Shown here: positions 47,056-55,497 of the stretch, one piece after another
Position numbering within the stretch: the first letter of the stretch is position 1
How the letters are laid out: each line of letters starts with the position of its first letter
Assembly (NCBI GenBank): GCA_002155105.1
Contig: MUZD01000005.1
Span: 62,001 to 126,000 of the forward strand
Reading direction: 5' to 3'
DNA: 64,000 bases
Source of the DNA: Sedimentibacter sp. SX930
GTDB taxonomy: Bacteria; Bacillota; Bacilli; Lactobacillales; Aerococcaceae
Position numbers and translations under genes: made by a program
The notes under the pieces: model-generated
The model's input: the letters and a program-made list of their open reading frames with translations, nothing else
Database searches by the model: none
Told to the model about the DNA's origin: nothing

Positions 47056-48735
47056 TTAATAATATTTCAGGGCTGCAGGGCCTGAATCGCTATTGCTGAT
47101 GCGGAAGGCATCGGCAACCGGGGAAACGAAGACTTTACCGTCACCGACATGACCCGTGTATAAAGCACGGCGGGCAGCACGGATGACTTCTTCAACAGGC
47201 ACCTCGCTGATGATCGTTTCGATGCGGATTTTCGGTAAAAGATTGCCCTCAGCCTTCGCTCCACGATAGAAGGTTTGTTGGCCTTTTTGGAGCCCGTAAC
47301 CATGCACGGATGTGACCGTCATGCCGGTTACGCCGATAGCGTTCAATTCCGCTTTCAGACGCTCCAGTTTATCCGGATTAGCGATGATTTCCACTTTATT
47401 CATCGTGTAGCCTGAATCAGCCAATTTGAAGGCTCCAACTTTACTCAAATCCACTTCTTGGACAGCAGGAATTTCTGCAGGTTTGTTGCTGTCTGTTACA
47501 TAATCTTCGAATGCAGTCGTTGCGACAAAGTCATGGTAGCTTGAAGTCAAGCCATGCTCAGCGACGTCCATACCGACGATTTCTTCTTCAGCAGTAACGC
47601 GGAGACCCATTGTCTTTTGGATGACTTTGAAGACTACGTACATGGAACCGGCTGTGTAGGCTGCCACAGAAGCGACACCCAAAACTTGGATCCCCAGCAT
47701 GTTGAATCCGCCGCCGTATAATAATCCGCCATCCGTTGCGAAAACACCTACTAAGATTGTTCCCAATGCACCATTCACACCGTGGACACTGAAAGCACCG
47801 ACAGGATCATCGAACTTCAATTTTTGATCGACGAATTCAACAGCAAGGACAATGGCAAATCCGGCGATGAATCCGATGGCGATAGCGCCGAAGGGAGATA
47901 CGACCGCACAGCCTGCAGTAATGGCTACAAGACCTGCCAATGAACCGTTCAGCGTCATTGAAACATCGGGCTTACCATATTTCTTCCAAGTGAATAAGAG
48001 AGTGACCAGAGTAGCTGTAACTGCGGATAAATTTGTATTCAAGAAGATAGTACCGATCAAGGCAAGGGTTTCGTCTCCTGTTGCCGCAACGGTTGAAGCC
48101 CCGTTGAATCCGAACCATGCGAACCATAGGATGAATACGCCTAGTGCACCGATTGTCAGGTTGTGTCCAGGAATGACTTGTGCTTTGCCATCTTTATATT
48201 TTCCGATACGCGGACCGACGATAGCAGCACCGACAAGTGCAGCGATGCCTCCGACCATATGCACGGCTGTGGATCCAGCGAAGTCGATGAAGCCCATTTG
48301 AGCTAACCAACCGCCGCCCCAGATCCAGTGACCTGAGATAGGATAGATCAACAAGGAGATGATGAAGGAGTACACGAGATAAGAGCTGAATTTTGTCCGT
48401 TCCGCAACAGCTCCGGATACGATAGTGGCTGCAGTTGCCGCGAATACGTTTTGAAACATGAAATGTACGGTTCCAGGAATGGTGGAATCAAGTCCCTCCA
48501 TAAATAAGGCAGGTGTTCCGATGATGCCGGCGATATCGTCCCCGAACATGATGCTGTATCCGATGAGGAAGAATCCCAACGATCCGAGCACAAAGTCCAT
48601 GAGGTTTTTCATGATGATGTTCGCCGCGTTCTTGGCACGAGTGAATCCCGTCTCGACCATTGCGAAACCGGCTTGCATAAAGAATACCAATACCGTTCCC
48701 AGCAAGGTCCATAATGTATCTACTGATGAAAACAT
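47056..48735 (-). CDS. amt: Ammonium transporter fused to a PII domain
   Basis: 559 residues. Residues 1-400 are an Amt channel: FFMQAGFAMVETGFTRAKNAANIIMKN, DFAGSTAVHMVGGIAALVGA, WFAWFGFNGAS and VDDPVGAFSVHGVNGALG-like (here FDDPVGAFSVHGVNG). After a linker of about 45 residues, residues 445-559 form a PII/GlnB domain: MNKVEIIANPDKLERLKAEL, GVTGMTVTSVHGYGLQKGQ, YRGAK in the T-loop, LPKIRIETII, GHVGDGKVFVSPV. Most bacteria encode amtB and glnK as separate genes. GlnR box upstream. RBS AAAGGAGG. Confidence 0.96.
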   Translation of the reverse strand: MFSSVDTLWTLLGTVLVFFMQAGFAMVETGFTRAKNAANIIMKNLMDFVLGSLGFFLIGYSIMFGDDIAGIIGTPALFMEGLDSTIPGTVHFMFQNVFAATAATIVSGAVAERTKFSSYLVYSFIISLLIYPISGHWIWGGGWLAQMGFIDFAGSTAVHMVGGIAALVGAAIVGPRIGKYKDGKAQVIPGHNLTIGALGVFILWFAWFGFNGASTVAATGDETLALIGTIFLNTNLSAVTATLVTLLFTWKKYGKPDVSMTLNGSLAGLVAITAGCAVVSPFGAIAIGFIAGFAIVLAVEFVDQKLKFDDPVGAFSVHGVNGALGTILVGVFATDGGLLYGGGFNMLGIQVLGVASVAAYTAGSMYVVFKVIQKTMGLRVTAEEEIVGMDVAEHGLTSSYHDFVATTAFEDYVTDSNKPAEIPAVQEVDLSKVGAFKLADSGYTMNKVEIIANPDKLERLKAELNAIGVTGMTVTSVHGYGLQKGQQTFYRGAKAEGNLLPKIRIETIISEVPVEEVIRAARRALYTGHVGDGKVFVSPVADAFRISNSDSGPAALKYY

Positions 48736-48813
48736 AATAATTCCTCCTTTTGTTTTAGCATAGCCTTAGTTTATAGAAATAATTTTATTGAGGCTATATC
48801 CTGCTTACCAACC

Positions 48814-48841
48814 ATGTTATATAATCTTACATATCTTTCAA
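48814..48841 (-). promoter_or_regulatory. GlnR box overlapping the amt promoter
   Basis: TGTTA-TATAATC-TTACA at 48815-48831 matches TGTNAN7TNACA exactly. It lies between a minus-strand TTGAAA (48836-48841) and TAACAT (48814-48819), 16-nt spacer, so bound GlnR would block polymerase. Confidence 0.88.
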
Positions 48842-49060
48842 ACCAACGTTTGCAAGCGTTTAAATGTTAAAACGATGAGAGGTTTAATCTTAAATCTCAT
48901 CTAATTGCAGTAATGTTGGATGGATTTGTGTTTTTTTGGTCAATATGATTAAAATAAACCTGACATGGGAGAGTAGGGAATATGGCGGATGTCAGAATCA
49001 CTGACAAGAAAGAGGTCGCATTGGCAGGGAAATCCGACGAAAAGTGAAATTTCACAACAA

Positions 49061-49108
49061 AAAACCGTAAAGGGAACATGATCACATGCGCCCCTTACGG
49101 CTTTTTTA
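49061..49108 (-). terminator. Terminator of the hypothetical gene at 49123
   Basis: AAAACCGTAAAGGG / CCCCTTACGGCTTTTTT with a 16-nt loop; on the minus strand followed by TTTTTTGTTG. Confidence 0.85.
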
Positions 49109-49122
49109 TTTTTTGGTATCTT

Positions 49123-49488
49123 CTAAAAGTTGATGATCCAGTCCATTTCCGATAATTCGATCAATGGCAGCTCAATCGCTTCCTCTTTTAGTGCCTTCCC
49201 GAACCCTTCTTTGGAAAAAGGGCCTTTTACAGATTCAATTCTTCTATCGATAATAAAATATTCGAATGCTTCATTATGTTCTTTTTCAAGAATGATAAAT
49301 TCATCGGTCCAATTCAATCGTGTAATGTAGCCCTGTATGTTTCCAGTCGGGTAGCGATAAGATGAAGGCAGATGGAAAAGGTTTTGCCAAGAAGCGCACT
49401 GTCTCAAAAATAGGTCTTCTCCGACCGGTATTCTAAATTTAGCAATTTTGGATATTTCAGGCAACATTCTATTTTTCCACACTAGCAT
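49123..49488 (-). CDS. Hypothetical protein
   Basis: 121 residues, no membrane segment or signal peptide. Mixed alpha/beta composition, GDLFLRQCASW-like N-terminal part, FEYFIIDRRIESVKGPF in the middle and an acidic C-terminus ending WIINF. I do not recognise the family. RBS AAGGGGGG lies 2 nt before the ATG; a GTG two codons later (49482) has better spacing. Has its own terminator. Confidence 0.6.
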   Translation of the reverse strand: MLVWKNRMLPEISKIAKFRIPVGEDLFLRQCASWQNLFHLPSSYRYPTGNIQGYITRLNWTDEFIILEKEHNEAFEYFIIDRRIESVKGPFSKEGFGKALKEEAIELPLIELSEMDWIINF

Positions 49489-49850
49489 TTCCCCCCTTTT
49501 TATCTCCTCATTCTTTTGACATCCTTACGGCACAAAAAACCGGATAATGGATCCGAAAAAAAGAATGAATCGCTTACATTTGTGACAAGTCATAGTATAA
49601 CCGCTTTTATTTCCAAAGTACAGCAGATTCTATTGATTTTATGTACTTTATATGTTTTTTAACATTTTTTTTAATATTAGGGGCATTGTTCGGAAATCAA
49701 AACGGATCAGCTGGGTTTGTTTGGCTATTGTTTCTGTTCTGACTATGTAAGCGGGAGTCTGCTAAGGAAATAGCAAGCATTCCATTTTCAGGGCATTTTC
49801 TTATTGACCAACAGAACAAAATGTGTCTGATTGCTCTAGGTGTACTTTGC
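49489..49850. other. Intergenic region upstream of nrdD, first part
   Basis: AT-rich, no ORF with an RBS. The stretch before 49600 should hold the promoter of the minus-strand hypothetical gene. No hairpin of note. Confidence 0.4.
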
Positions 49851-49856
49851 TATAAA

Positions 49857-49912
49857 ACACTATATATTGTGGTGGAAATTTATGTGTGGATGATATATAG
49901 TATATACAGTGA
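49857..49912 (+). promoter_or_regulatory. NrdR-like box pair upstream of nrdDG
   Basis: ACACTATATATTGTGG at 49857 matches the NrdR consensus ACACWATATATWGTGT closely; ATAGTATATACAGTGA at 49897 matches at 12 of 16. Centres are 40 nt apart, close to four helical turns. A TATAAA -10-like hexamer (49851) abuts the first box. NrdR, encoded elsewhere, represses ribonucleotide reductase genes. Confidence 0.8.
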
Positions 49913-49949
49913 ATCGAAACAGAGACTACTTTAAGTGGAGGTATATGAC

Positions 49950-49991
49950 TTGAGAAGCGCGTCCCGCAAGGAAAGCTTGCTCATTTTGTAA
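49950..49991 (+). CDS. Possible 13-residue leader peptide
   Basis: TTG start 10 nt after GTGGAGG, reading MRSASRKESLLIL then TAA, 68 nt before nrdD. Too short to judge by composition; the RBS is the only support. It could be chance. Confidence 0.2.
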   Translation: MRSASRKESLLIL

Positions 49992-50059
49992 CGACCTCTT
50001 ACTTTTTATTAGCTTTTTTTGCATGTTCGGTTAATTTTTAACTAGGGAGTGGGAAAAAT

Positions 50060-52282
50060 ATGGCTTCATTACCAACGGATTTCTTAAATGAAAGCACGAA
50101 TCTTCAAGTCGCTGACGCAGAAGTGAATATCCAAGTGTTGAAGGCGGATGGACGGGTAGTTCCTTTTCATGCCAAGAAAATATATAAAGCGATCAAGAAG
50201 GCGGAGCGTTTCTTGTCTGAACAGAACGAAGCGGCTGCAGATTACGATGTGGATGCTGTCGTGGCTTTGGTCGTAGACAAACTGATTGCATCAGAAACGG
50301 AAAGTGTTTCGACGGATGATATCCATGATCAAGTTGAAGCGACACTTGCTGAAATGGGGAATCTGCCGTTAGCGGAAGCCTACAATACCTATAAATTGAC
50401 GAAAAAAGTCAAAAAGCTGCAACAACAGGACATCGAATTGCGCATCCAAAGTCTGATGAATGCCGATCAGAGCATCGTCAATGAGAATGCCAACAAGGAT
50501 AGCCGCGTCTTCAATACGATCCGTGACTTGACGGCAGGAGTGGCTGCAAAAGCAATCGGACTGAGAATGCTGCCGAAACACGTTTCCAACGCCCATATGA
50601 AAGGCGATATCCATTATCATGACCTGGATTACCAACCGTATTCACCGATGACGAACTGTGTTCTGATCGATTTCCAGAATATGCTTCGTGAAGGTTTCAA
50701 AATCGGCAATGCAGAAGTAGACAGCCCGCGTTCAGTCAACACAGCGACTGCCCAAATGGCGCAGATTTTTGCGAACGTCGCTTCCAGCCAATACGGCGGC
50801 TGCAGTGCAGACCGTGTTGATGAAGTGTTGGCACCATACGCACGCCTGAACTATGAGAAACATCTGGAAACGGCTAAGGATTGGGTGGAAGGCGAAGCGA
50901 AACAAATCGCTTATGCCGAAGAAAAAACCCGCAAAGACATCTACGATGCTATGCAAAGCCTGGAGTACGAAATCAATACACTCTACACTTCAAACGGACA
51001 AACACCATTCACCACACTCGGATTCGGGTTGGGGACGGATTGGTTTGCACGCGAAATCCAAAAAGCAGTTCTGCAAGTGCGCATCAAAGGATTGGGCAAG
51101 GAAAGACGCACAGCGATCTTCCCGAAATTGATCTTCGCCTTGAAAAAAGGCACGAACTTGGAGACACAAGATCCAAACTATGACATCAAACAATTGGCCA
51201 TCACTTGCGCCACGAAACGGATGTATCCGGATGTGCTGATGTACGATAAAATCGTTGAATTGACAGGCAGTTTCAAGACACCGATGGGTTGCCGTTCCTT
51301 CCTGCAGGGATGGAAAGACGAAAACGGAAACGAAGTCAATTCCGGTCGGATGAATCTTGGGGTCGTGACGTTGAACATCCCGAGAATCGCCTTGGAGTCG
51401 GAAGGGAATCCGGAAGCATTCTGGAACATCTTCGAGGAACGTTTGGCGATCTGTAAGGATGCTCTTGTCTACCGTGTCGAGCGCACCAAAGAAGCGACGC
51501 CTACGAACGCACCAATCCTGTATCAGCACGGAGCCTTCGGGAAACGTCTGGGCGAAACGGACAATGTCGACGAACTGTTCAAGGACAAACGCGCTACAGT
51601 CTCCCTAGGTTACATCGGGCTGTATGAAGCGGCTACCGTCTTTTACGGTGGAGATTGGGAAACGAATCCGGAAGCGAAAGCCTTCACTTTGGACATCGTC
51701 AAGAAGATGAAGGAAAAAACGGATGCTTGGGGCAACCAATACGGTTACCATTTCAGCGTCTACTCGACTCCGAGCGAAAGCTTGACCGATCGCTTCTGCA
51801 GCATGGACACAGAGAAATTCGGCATCATTTCCGACATCACGGATAAGGAATACTATACAAACAGCTTCCATTACGATGTCCGCAAGAATCCGAATCCTTT
51901 CGAGAAAATCGCCTTTGAAATGGAATATCCGCAATATTGCTCAGGCGGATTTATCCATTATTGCGAATACCCGAACCTGCAACAAAATCCGAAAGCGTTG
52001 GAAACAGTCTGGGATTTCGCCTACGACAAAGTCGGCTACCTGGGAACGAACACACCGATCGATCACTGCCTGGAGTGCGGTTTCGAAGGGGACTTCAATC
52101 CTACCGAGCGCGGGTTCCAATGCCCGGAATGCGGCAATACCGATCCGCAGACATGCGACGTCGTAAAACGCACATGCGGTTATCTCGGTAACCCACAGAT
52201 CCGTCCGATGGTGAAAGGTCGCCACAAAGAGATTTCCGCCCGCGTCAAACATCTGCATGCGGATTGCAAGTCAGAACAGTAA
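50060..52282 (+). CDS. nrdD: Anaerobic ribonucleoside-triphosphate reductase
   Basis: 740 residues, class III reductase reducing NTPs with a glycyl radical. N-terminal ATP-cone (about 22-120: IQVLKADGRVVPFHAKKIYKAI), catalytic barrel with NCVLIDFQNM and SQYGGCS, and a C-terminal zinc site CLECG..CPECG followed by the glycyl-radical loop RTCGYLGNP (Gly about 718). Behind AACTAGGGAGTGGG. Indicates anaerobic growth ability. nrdG follows after 23 nt. Confidence 0.98.
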   Translation: MASLPTDFLNESTNLQVADAEVNIQVLKADGRVVPFHAKKIYKAIKKAERFLSEQNEAAADYDVDAVVALVVDKLIASETESVSTDDIHDQVEATLAEMGNLPLAEAYNTYKLTKKVKKLQQQDIELRIQSLMNADQSIVNENANKDSRVFNTIRDLTAGVAAKAIGLRMLPKHVSNAHMKGDIHYHDLDYQPYSPMTNCVLIDFQNMLREGFKIGNAEVDSPRSVNTATAQMAQIFANVASSQYGGCSADRVDEVLAPYARLNYEKHLETAKDWVEGEAKQIAYAEEKTRKDIYDAMQSLEYEINTLYTSNGQTPFTTLGFGLGTDWFAREIQKAVLQVRIKGLGKERRTAIFPKLIFALKKGTNLETQDPNYDIKQLAITCATKRMYPDVLMYDKIVELTGSFKTPMGCRSFLQGWKDENGNEVNSGRMNLGVVTLNIPRIALESEGNPEAFWNIFEERLAICKDALVYRVERTKEATPTNAPILYQHGAFGKRLGETDNVDELFKDKRATVSLGYIGLYEAATVFYGGDWETNPEAKAFTLDIVKKMKEKTDAWGNQYGYHFSVYSTPSESLTDRFCSMDTEKFGIISDITDKEYYTNSFHYDVRKNPNPFEKIAFEMEYPQYCSGGFIHYCEYPNLQQNPKALETVWDFAYDKVGYLGTNTPIDHCLECGFEGDFNPTERGFQCPECGNTDPQTCDVVKRTCGYLGNPQIRPMVKGRHKEISARVKHLHADCKSEQ

Positions 52283-52305
52283 TCAGAACAGTTAGGTGAT
52301 GTGAA

Positions 52306-52866
52306 GTGAAAAACCCGCAACCGCAAGAATGGTTGGCAGAGAAATACAGCAAGGACAAAGTGGCGGACTACAAGCCTTTCAACTTTGTCGATGGCGAAGG
52401 CGTGCGCTGCAGCATCTATCTGAGCGGCTGCCTGTTCGCCTGCGAAGGCTGCTACAACAAGATTGTCCAAAACTTCGACTATGGGATTGCCTACACCGAC
52501 GAGCTTGAGGAACAGATCATGGCCGATCTGCGTCAGCCTTATGTGCAAGGCCTGACGCTTTTGGGCGGCGAACCTTTCCTCAACACGAAGGTCGCGCTGC
52601 GGCTTGCGCAGCGGATCCGGGCAGAGTTCGGCCGGACCAAGGACATCTGGGGCTGGACCGGTTACTACTGGGACGAACTGGCTGGAGAATCCGAGGATAA
52701 GCAGGAATTGCTACGCTTGATGGATGTGCTCGTCGACGGCCGCTTCGAACTGTCCAAACGGGATCTGACTCTGAAATTCCGCGGCAGCTCCAACCAAACA
52801 ATCATTGATGTACAAAAATCGCTCGAAGTCGGAGAAAAGGTTCTCTGGGCCAATGGTTACGAATAA
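52306..52866 (+). CDS. nrdG: Anaerobic NrdD-activating radical SAM enzyme
   Basis: 186 residues. Installs the glycyl radical on NrdD with S-adenosylmethionine. FNFVDGEGVRCSIYLSGC followed by the cluster motif CLFACEGCYN (CxxxCxxC), then LTLLGGEPFLN. GTG start after AGGTGATGTGAA; no in-frame ATG nearby. Co-transcribed with nrdD. Confidence 0.97.
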   Translation: MKNPQPQEWLAEKYSKDKVADYKPFNFVDGEGVRCSIYLSGCLFACEGCYNKIVQNFDYGIAYTDELEEQIMADLRQPYVQGLTLLGGEPFLNTKVALRLAQRIRAEFGRTKDIWGWTGYYWDELAGESEDKQELLRLMDVLVDGRFELSKRDLTLKFRGSSNQTIIDVQKSLEVGEKVLWANGYE

Positions 52867-53007
52867 AACAGCGTGAAATAATCAAGAATTGGCTAGGACT
52901 TATTGCCAGCATTCAAAGACAGTTTTATTACTGAACTTTGGGGCTGGGCAAGTTCTAGCTTTTTTTGTTGTGACGGCAGAATGGCGCCTGGCTGGGGGTG
53001 GCCAAAA

Positions 53008-53139
53008 CCCGGTGAGGCGACCCTCTCCGGGAATCAGCGCCTCGCGGCCGATCGAAATCCCGGTGAGGCGACCCTCGCCGGGAACCAGCGCCTCGCGGCC
53101 GATCGAAATCCCGGCGAGACAGCCCTCGCCGGGATTTTT
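53008..53139 (+). repeat. Palindromic array B (51-nt period, 3 units)
   Basis: Cores CCCGGTGAGG...CCTCTCCGGG at 53008, CCCGGTGAGG...CCTCGCCGGG at 53059 and CCCGGCGAGA...CCTCGCCGGG at 53110, exactly 51 nt apart. The 27-nt spacers (AATCAGCGCCTCGCGGCCGA type) are nearly identical to each other. The last core is followed by ATTTTTTCTC, so it may also act as a terminator for nrdDG. Same family as array C 1.1 kb downstream. Confidence 0.88.
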
Positions 53140-53275
53140 TCTCCCAAAGAATTTTTAAGTCCAGGTATTTTGGCCTATTAATGAACAAAGATTGAAATAA
53201 ATCTTCTCCTATAGCGCAATTGGCAACATATTACGTATGTTTATGGTAGTAAATAAATATAATGGAGTGAGCGCT

Positions 53276-54175
53276 ATCGCATACAAGGAACGCACGAAAC
53301 CAAAGCTTCTCCGCATCTATGAGGTACTGTCCAATCGCATGATCTTGAGCAGTGATGACCACTATTACCACCTTCATCTAGATAAAGGTTTCGATGGGGA
53401 ATACGGGTTAGATGGACTTACGGAACCATTATCTTCGCACTGATTGGTACTGAATGATTTGCAGTTGGAATTCAGAAAATCTTCTTTTCAAGTCGATACG
53501 CTGTTGATTTGTACTGACAAAATACGACTGTACGAAGTTAAGAATTACGAGGGAGTTCATACATGGGCTGATGATAAATTACTTAAATCAACCGGTGTAT
53601 ATCTGGAAAATCCATGGGTGCAATTGCAGCGGACTAAAGTGAAATTGGAATTGCTGCTTCAGTCCCTGTCGTGTCAAATGAAGGTGGAGGCTTATGTTGT
53701 CTACATCAATCCCGAATTCACTTTGTTGGAGGCGAAAGGTGATGGGAATTATCTTTTGCCTAGTCAGGTTCCCCTTCATTTTCGAAGTTTGCAAATGAAA
53801 GAGACACTATCTTTTGAACAGCGACGGTTAGCTGAGCGATTGCTGCAGTTGCATAATCCGGATTATCCACCGCACATGAAACCAGTATATTGTTATGAAG
53901 ACCTGCGTAAAGGGATCGGTTGTCCGGCATGCGGGACTGTTGCGGAAGCTTTCCATGGACACTTCATAAAGTGTCAGACATGTGGTGAAAGAATGAATGT
54001 CAAAAAAGCAATTAAAAGAAACATTGAGGATTTTCGTCTCTTGTTCCCTGATGAAAAATTGACTACCAATCGCATGCTGGACTGGTGCGGTTCAGGCGAT
54101 AAGGACCGCATATATCGGATTCTCAGAGAAAGCTATCAGCCTAAAGGAAATGCGCATGGCCGCTATTATATCTGA
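53276..54175 (+). pseudogene. NERD-domain (nuclease-related) gene broken by an in-frame TGA
   Basis: One frame covers 53276-54175 with a single internal stop, TGA at 53441-53443. Before it: AYKERTKPKLLRIYEVLSNR; after it: LVLNDLQLEFRKSSFQVDTL and RLYEVKNYEG, the core of the NERD domain, where the E-V-K is the nuclease-like motif. A C-terminal zinc ribbon (CPACG...CQTCG, about residue 220) follows. The expected start codon reads ATC (53276) 6 nt after GGAGTGA, so the start is also degraded; a GTG at 53267 or ATG at 53237 could substitute. Two lesions suggest a recent pseudogene. Arrays B and C flank it. Confidence 0.75.
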
Positions 54176-54192
54176 AATTCTGGAGTCCTGAT

Positions 54193-54368
54193 CCCAGCTG
54201 GTGCTGGCCGGGAACCAAGCACACCGCGGACGACTGAAAACCCGGTGAGGTGGCCTTCACCGGGAAATAGCGCCCTATGGCCGACCGAATACCCTGTGAA
54301 GCGGCCCTCGCCGGGAACCAGCACCCCGGAGCAGGTCGGAAACCCGGTGAGGCAGCTCTCGCCGGGAA
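54193..54368 (+). repeat. Palindromic array C (51-nt period, 3 units and a degenerate one)
   Basis: Cores at 54241 (CCCGGTGAGG...CTTCACCGGG), 54292 (CCCTGTGAAG...CCTCGCCGGG) and 54343 (CCCGGTGAGG...TCTCGCCGGG), exactly 51 nt apart, plus a degenerate first copy CCCAGCTGG...GGCCGGG at 54193. Spacers resemble those of array B (CAGCRCC...GRYCG). Same orientation as B. Confidence 0.85.
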
Positions 54369-54448
54369 ATTAAGCTCACTGGGGTTATCCGGGATATCCG
54401 GTAGCCTTTTTTGGTGCGCTTCATTTCACGAATGGCCAGCAAAAATGC

Positions 54449-54476
54449 TATACTGTTTTTATTGAAACGTTTTCAA
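54449..54476 (+). promoter_or_regulatory. Putative promoter and operator of the aldo/keto reductase gene
   Basis: TATACT at 54449 followed by the palindrome TTGAAAC-G-TTTTCAA at 54462-54476, which would cover the start site. It is CG-centred like LacI-family operators but one base shorter than a standard cre. Confidence 0.5.
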
Positions 54477-54506
54477 AAAAATCCGAAATGAAAGCTGGTA
54501 TGACCA

Positions 54507-55430
54507 TTGAAAAAAATAAACATTGGTAATTCAGGACTTTTTGCATCAGAAATCTCGCTTGGCATCATGCGCATGAACGCTTTGACGCATGAAGAAGCGA
54601 CTGCGGTCATCCGCACGGCAGTGGACAACGGCATCGATTACTTCGATCATGCGGATATTTACGGCAGAGGGACTTCGGAGGAAATCTTCGGAAAAGCCTT
54701 CAAGGAACTTGGCATCGCGAGGGACAGCGTGATGCTACAGACGAAATGCGGCATCGTACCGGGTGTCATGTTCGATTTCTCGAAAGAACACATCATCGCA
54801 TCGGTGGAAGGCAGCCTGAAACGTCTGCAGACCGATTACGTGGATGCCTTGTTGTTGCACCGGCCGGATACATTGATGGAGCCTGAGGAAGTTGCGGAAG
54901 CTTTTGAAGAACTGCAAAAATCAGGGAAAGTGCGCCATTTCGGCGTCAGCAACCAAAATCCGATGCAGGTCGAATTACTGAAGAAAGTCGTCACACAACC
55001 ATTATTGATCAATCAATTGCAACTCAGCCTGACGCATGCGCCGATGATCGATGCAGGCTTCAACGTGAATATGATGAACAATCCATCGCTCGTGCATGAT
55101 GGTTCCGTCCTGGAGTACAGCCGCATCACGGATATGACGATCCAACCATGGTCGCCATTCCAAGCCGGAAACGGAAAAAAAGGGCTGTTCTTCGATCATC
55201 CCGATTATGTGGAGCTGAATGAAAAAATCGAAGCGATTGCGGAAGACAAGGGCGTATCCCGTGAAGCAATCGCAATCGCTTGGTTGCTGCGTCATCCGGC
55301 CAAAATGCAGCCGATCGTCGGCAGCATGAATCCTGAGCGCATCGCGGCCATCTGCAAAGCTTCCGATGTGGCGCTGAGCCGCACCGAGTGGTATGACCTC
55401 TACAAAGCCGCAGGCAAAAAATTGCCTTAA
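54507..55430 (+). CDS. Aldo/keto reductase
   Basis: 307 residues, NADPH-dependent (beta/alpha)8 barrel oxidoreductase of the YdhF-like group. Catalytic tetrad region FDHADIYGRG (Asp, Tyr about 54), Lys in LQTKCGIVPG (about 79), LLHRPDTLMEP (His), and the C-terminal coenzyme loop PIVGSMNPERI. TTG start, weak RBS, no in-frame ATG nearby. Natural substrate unknown. Confidence 0.92.
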   Translation: MKKINIGNSGLFASEISLGIMRMNALTHEEATAVIRTAVDNGIDYFDHADIYGRGTSEEIFGKAFKELGIARDSVMLQTKCGIVPGVMFDFSKEHIIASVEGSLKRLQTDYVDALLLHRPDTLMEPEEVAEAFEELQKSGKVRHFGVSNQNPMQVELLKKVVTQPLLINQLQLSLTHAPMIDAGFNVNMMNNPSLVHDGSVLEYSRITDMTIQPWSPFQAGNGKKGLFFDHPDYVELNEKIEAIAEDKGVSREAIAIAWLLRHPAKMQPIVGSMNPERIAAICKASDVALSRTEWYDLYKAAGKKLP

Positions 55431-55453
55431 ACAAAGCCAATCTCTGTTAAAGC

Positions 55454-55495
55454 GAAAAAAGAACAAGACTCCAATTGGAATCTTGTTCTTTTTTT
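55454..55495. terminator. Bidirectional terminator after the aldo/keto reductase
   Basis: AAAAAAGAACAAGACTCC / GGAATCTTGTTCTTTTTT, loop AATT, shared with the convergent minus-strand operon. Confidence 0.92.
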
Positions 55496-55497
55496 GT

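Noticed and set aside
48897-49085. 62-codon minus-strand frame upstream of amt
   Set aside because: No RBS, and it spans the loop and stem of the terminator at 49061-49108.
52889-53181. Two plus-strand frames across array B
   Set aside because: They are translations of the 51-nt repeats, without RBS, running past the array end.
53441-53443. TGA in the NERD gene as a selenocysteine or recoded codon
   Set aside because: No SECIS-like hairpin directly after it, the start codon is also damaged, and NERD proteins need no such residue. A nonsense mutation is simpler.
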